Source: Lachnospiraceae bacterium
GTDB taxonomy: Bacteria; Bacillota; Clostridia; Lachnospirales; Lachnospiraceae
Direction of reading: 5' to 3'
DNA length: 64,000 bases
NCBI GenBank assembly: GCA_017539565.1
Contig: JAFYCS010000036.1
Coordinates: 62,001 to 126,000 of the forward strand
The position numbers and the translations under genes were made by a program. Below are positions 61,593 to 64,000 of the stretch, in pieces (position 1 is the stretch's first letter; each line of letters begins with the position of its first letter). The notes below the pieces were generated by a model that was not told the DNA's origin, did not search any database, and worked only from the letters and a program-made list of their open reading frames with translations.

Positions 61593-62430
61593 GAAAAAGA
61601 GATTGGTGATCCAGTCCGTTGCGGCACTGATCCAGAATGCAAATTTCAAAGGCTTTTTTACCGGTAAGCTGTATGACGGCAAAACGAAAGGCATCTGTGT
61701 TCCCGGATTGAACTGCTATTCCTGTCCGGGAGCGGTCGGAGCCTGCCCTATAGGCTCGCTCCAGAATTCACTTTCATCATTCAGGTTTAAGATACCGTAT
61801 TATGTTATCGGCCTTATACTGTTTTTCGGAACACTGCTTGGCAGGCTTATATGCGGTTTTTTATGTCCCTTTGGCCTGCTTCAGGACCTGCTGAATAAGA
61901 TCCCTTTTCCGGTGAAGCTTAAAAGATTCAAGGGAGATAAATATCTCAGATGGCTTAAATATGCTGTTCTTATAGTATTGGTTATAATCCTTCCCATATG
62001 TGTGAAGCTGACCCCCTTCTTCTGCAAATACCTGTGTCCTTCGGGAACGGTATCGGGAATACTGCTTGCACTGAGCAATACAAGACTGTTTAAACAGTTC
62101 GGGAGTATCTTTGCATGGAAGGCATGCATACTGGGGATGATCATCCTGGCAAGTATCATCATAGCCAGGCCGTTCTGTAAATATCTGTGCCCTCTGGGAG
62201 CGATATACGGACCTTTGAACAAAGTATCGCTTATCAGGATGGAATGCGATGCTTCAAGATGTGTATCCTGCGGGAAGTGCAGCAATGTATGCGATATGGG
62301 AGTTGATCCCGTTAAGGATGCCAACAGTTTTGAATGTATACGATGTCTGAAATGTGTTAATGAGTGCCCGGTCAAGGCACTCAGCATAGGAATAAAGCAG
62401 AAAGACCGGCAAAAAGCCGCTGCTCCCTAA
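61585..62430 (+). CDS. Membrane polyferredoxin (NapH/CcoG-like 4Fe-4S binding protein)
   Basis: A 281-residue membrane protein with about five hydrophobic segments. It has cysteine pairs near the membrane (CYSCPGAVGACP, CGFLCPFG, CKYLCP twice) and a C-terminal ferredoxin domain with two clusters (CVSCGKCSNVC, CIRCLKCVNEC). It should carry electrons across or along the membrane. A TTG start at 61585 is proposed, overlapping the small CXXC gene by 8 bases; an ATG at 61534 lies far inside that gene and is less likely. Start confidence is moderate. Confidence 0.85.
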   Translation: MDKKKRLVIQSVAALIQNANFKGFFTGKLYDGKTKGICVPGLNCYSCPGAVGACPIGSLQNSLSSFRFKIPYYVIGLILFFGTLLGRLICGFLCPFGLLQDLLNKIPFPVKLKRFKGDKYLRWLKYAVLIVLVIILPICVKLTPFFCKYLCPSGTVSGILLALSNTRLFKQFGSIFAWKACILGMIILASIIIARPFCKYLCPLGAIYGPLNKVSLIRMECDASRCVSCGKCSNVCDMGVDPVKDANSFECIRCLKCVNECPVKALSIGIKQKDRQKAAAP

Positions 62431-62453
62431 ACAGGAGCACGGCTTATTTTTTT
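62413..62453 (+). terminator. Rho-independent terminator between convergent genes
   Basis: Stem AAGCCG / CGGCTT with inner GCTCC / GGAGC and a CTAAACA loop, followed by a T-run. It overlaps the last codons of the polyferredoxin gene and lies at the 3' end of the convergent ABC-F gene. Confidence 0.85.
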
Positions 62454-64000
62454 GTGGTCCACTTTGAGCAGTCCCATACCTGGGTAGCCACCTCATTATA
62501 GAATTCCGGTTCATGGCATACCATCAGTATGCTTCCCTTGTATTCGTTAAGGGCACGGCACAATTCGGTCTTTGCGTCGGCATCCAGATGATTGGTAGGC
62601 TCGTCGAGTACCAGCAGGTTTGATTCACGGTTTATGAGTTTGCAGAGACGGACCTTGGCCTGTTCACCACCGGAAAGCACCTTGCACAGGCTTTCTATAT
62701 GCTTGGTGGTAAGACCGCACTTGGCCAGGGCGGAGCGTACCTCGTACTGTGTGAATCCCGGAAACTCATTCCATATCTCCTGGATACAGGTGGTAGAGAT
62801 ATCATTAGGCATCTCCTGTTCGAAGTAGCCGATCTCCAGGTTCTCACCTGTTTCAACCGTACCGCCAAGAGGAGGGATTATGCCCAGCAGGCTCTTTAAG
62901 AGCGTGGATTTTCCGATACCGTTGGCACCTGTCATAACGATCCTGTTTCCGCGTTCCATAACGAGATTGAGAGGAGAGGACAGAGGCTCGTCATAACCTA
63001 TCACCAGATCCCTGGTCTCAAAAAGGATGCGTCCGGGAGTCTTTGCAAGCTTAAAATGAAATTCGGGCTTTGGCTTTTCCTGTACTTTTTCGATGATATC
63101 CATATTATCCAGTTTTTTCTGTCTGGACATTGCCATATTACGAGTGGCCACGCGGGCTTTGTTGCGGGCAACGAAATCCTTAAGCTCGGCTATTTCCTGC
63201 TGCTGTTTGTTGTATGCTGCCTCTCGCTGGGATTTCTTCATCTCGTAAACTTCCAGGAACTTATCATAATCACCTACATATTTTTCCAGTGTGTGATACT
63301 GTCCGTCCATATGGTAGATGATATTTACAACACTGTTAAGGAAAGGGATATCGTGGGAGATGAGTATGAAGGCATTCTCATACTCCTGCAGATATCGTGT
63401 AAGCCATGCGATATGGTCTTCGTCAAGGTAATTGGTAGGCTCATCCAAAAGCAGGATATCGGGCTTTTCAAGCAGGAGCTTGCCCAGTAATATCTTTGTG
63501 CGCTGTCCGCCGGACAGTTCCGTTACATCACGGTCAAGGCCCAGATCCAGCAGGCCCAGGGCTCTGGATACTTCTTCGATCTTTGCATCGATCATGTAGA
63601 AGTCGCGGTTGGTGAGGATATCCTGTATAGTACCAAGTTCCTCCATATACGCTTCAAGGGCAGCTTCGTCAGCATCCCCCATCTTATCGCAGATCTCGTT
63701 CATGCGGCGTTCCAGCTCATAGAGCGGCTCATATGCCGATGCCAGGACATCACGTATCGTCATTCCCTGTTCCAGTACGGAATGCTGGTCAAGATAGCCT
63801 GCCTTTACATTTTTTGCCCATTCTATCTTTCCCTCATCAGGCATGAGCTTGCCGGTTATGATATTCATGAAGGTTGATTTGCCTTCTCCGTTTGCACCGA
63901 TAAGACCTATGTGTTCGCCTTTTAAAAGGCGGAAAGATACATCCTCAAATATAGCGCGGTCACCGAAACCGTGTGTAAGGTGTTCTACGTTTAAAATACT
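62444..64000 (-). CDS. ABC-F family ATPase, 5' end beyond the window
   Basis: At least 518 residues; the frame stays open to the right edge, so the N-terminus is missing. Two ABC domains without membrane parts: Walker A of the first is GANGEGKST (just inside the edge), signature LSGGQRTK, Walker B LLLDEPTNYLD; the second has GANGIGKST, LSGGEQAKVR and LVLDEPTNHLD. A basic linker (about 205-275 of the visible part) is the ribosome-contacting region. Housekeeping translation factors of this type (YbiT-like) and antibiotic-protection members look alike here, so the role is not fixed. Confidence 0.92.
   Translation of the reverse strand, partial: SILNVEHLTHGFGDRAIFEDVSFRLLKGEHIGLIGANGEGKSTFMNIITGKLMPDEGKIEWAKNVKAGYLDQHSVLEQGMTIRDVLASAYEPLYELERRMNEICDKMGDADEAALEAYMEELGTIQDILTNRDFYMIDAKIEEVSRALGLLDLGLDRDVTELSGGQRTKILLGKLLLEKPDILLLDEPTNYLDEDHIAWLTRYLQEYENAFILISHDIPFLNSVVNIIYHMDGQYHTLEKYVGDYDKFLEVYEMKKSQREAAYNKQQQEIAELKDFVARNKARVATRNMAMSRQKKLDNMDIIEKVQEKPKPEFHFKLAKTPGRILFETRDLVIGYDEPLSSPLNLVMERGNRIVMTGANGIGKSTLLKSLLGIIPPLGGTVETGENLEIGYFEQEMPNDISTTCIQEIWNEFPGFTQYEVRSALAKCGLTTKHIESLCKVLSGGEQAKVRLCKLINRESNLLVLDEPTNHLDADAKTELCRALNEYKGSILMVCHEPEFYNEVATQVWDCSKWTTKK

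Noticed and set aside
1..64000. tRNA, rRNA, CRISPR arrays, insertion sequences, prophage or attachment sites
   Set aside because: None seen on reading both strands: no cloverleaf in the gaps, no spaced direct repeats, and no transposase, integrase or phage genes.

Overview
This 64 kb window looks like a chromosomal segment from a Lachnospiraceae-type Firmicute (order Eubacteriales). Evidence: a PolC-type replicative polymerase, Shine-Dalgarno sites of the AGGAGG type, ATA-rich isoleucine coding, CAP and MBG-like Lachnospiraceae surface proteins, a CD1871A-type CXXC small protein, and gut-type glycosidases (GH95, GH27). I see no rRNA, tRNA, CRISPR array, transposon or prophage. Coding density is high; no gene-free stretch exceeds 300 bases. 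The taxonomic call is inference from gene content, not a marker-gene result.

Layout. 0-9.5 kb: an unknown protein cut by the window edge, an NhaC-family antiporter, tgt, yajC and a branched-chain amino acid block (leuB, an overlooked 37-residue membrane protein, ilvD, ilvB), then a small acidic protein and nth. 9.5-10.7 kb: tmcAL, convergent with nth. 11-14.8 kb: two uncharacterised small proteins, then the serine pathway genes serC-serA with a small partner, under a clear sigma-70 promoter. 14.8-22.6 kb: a PP2C phosphatase/Ser-Thr kinase pair, ispG and polC. 22.6-31 kb: a large CAP-domain surface protein, a GH95 fucosidase-like enzyme, a histidine phosphatase and an ABC exporter. 31-35 kb: a four-gene operon (Old Yellow Enzyme, cupin, 77-residue protein, membrane-linked alpha/beta hydrolase).

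35-44 kb holds the most unusual block: ten tightly packed or overlapping genes (CrtI-like flavoprotein, TetR regulator, Fe-alcohol dehydrogenase, GT1-like glycosyltransferase, GNAT acetyltransferase, SRAP DNA-protein crosslink protein, lipoprotein, methyltransferase, XRE-methyltransferase fusion, serine hydrolase). It lies behind one consensus promoter embedded in TTGAATT inverted repeats and ends at a strong terminator. Two overlapping ABC exporter subunits follow, with their own start region. 47.8-57 kb: a GH27 alpha-galactosidase-like enzyme, two divergent ECF sigma factor systems each with a membrane partner, an unclassified glycosidase-like protein and a SulP transporter with a long C-terminal tail. 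57-64 kb: a SUV3-like RNA helicase, pncB, a redox trio (TlpA-like lipoprotein, CD1871A-like CXXC protein, polyferredoxin-type membrane protein) and an ABC-F ATPase running off the right edge.

Across the left third, four copies of a short palindromic element (GTGTCATyCTGAGCGAAGCGAAGrATCT and variants) sit just upstream of genes. Their sequence differences are compensatory and support a conserved stem with tandem G-A pairs.
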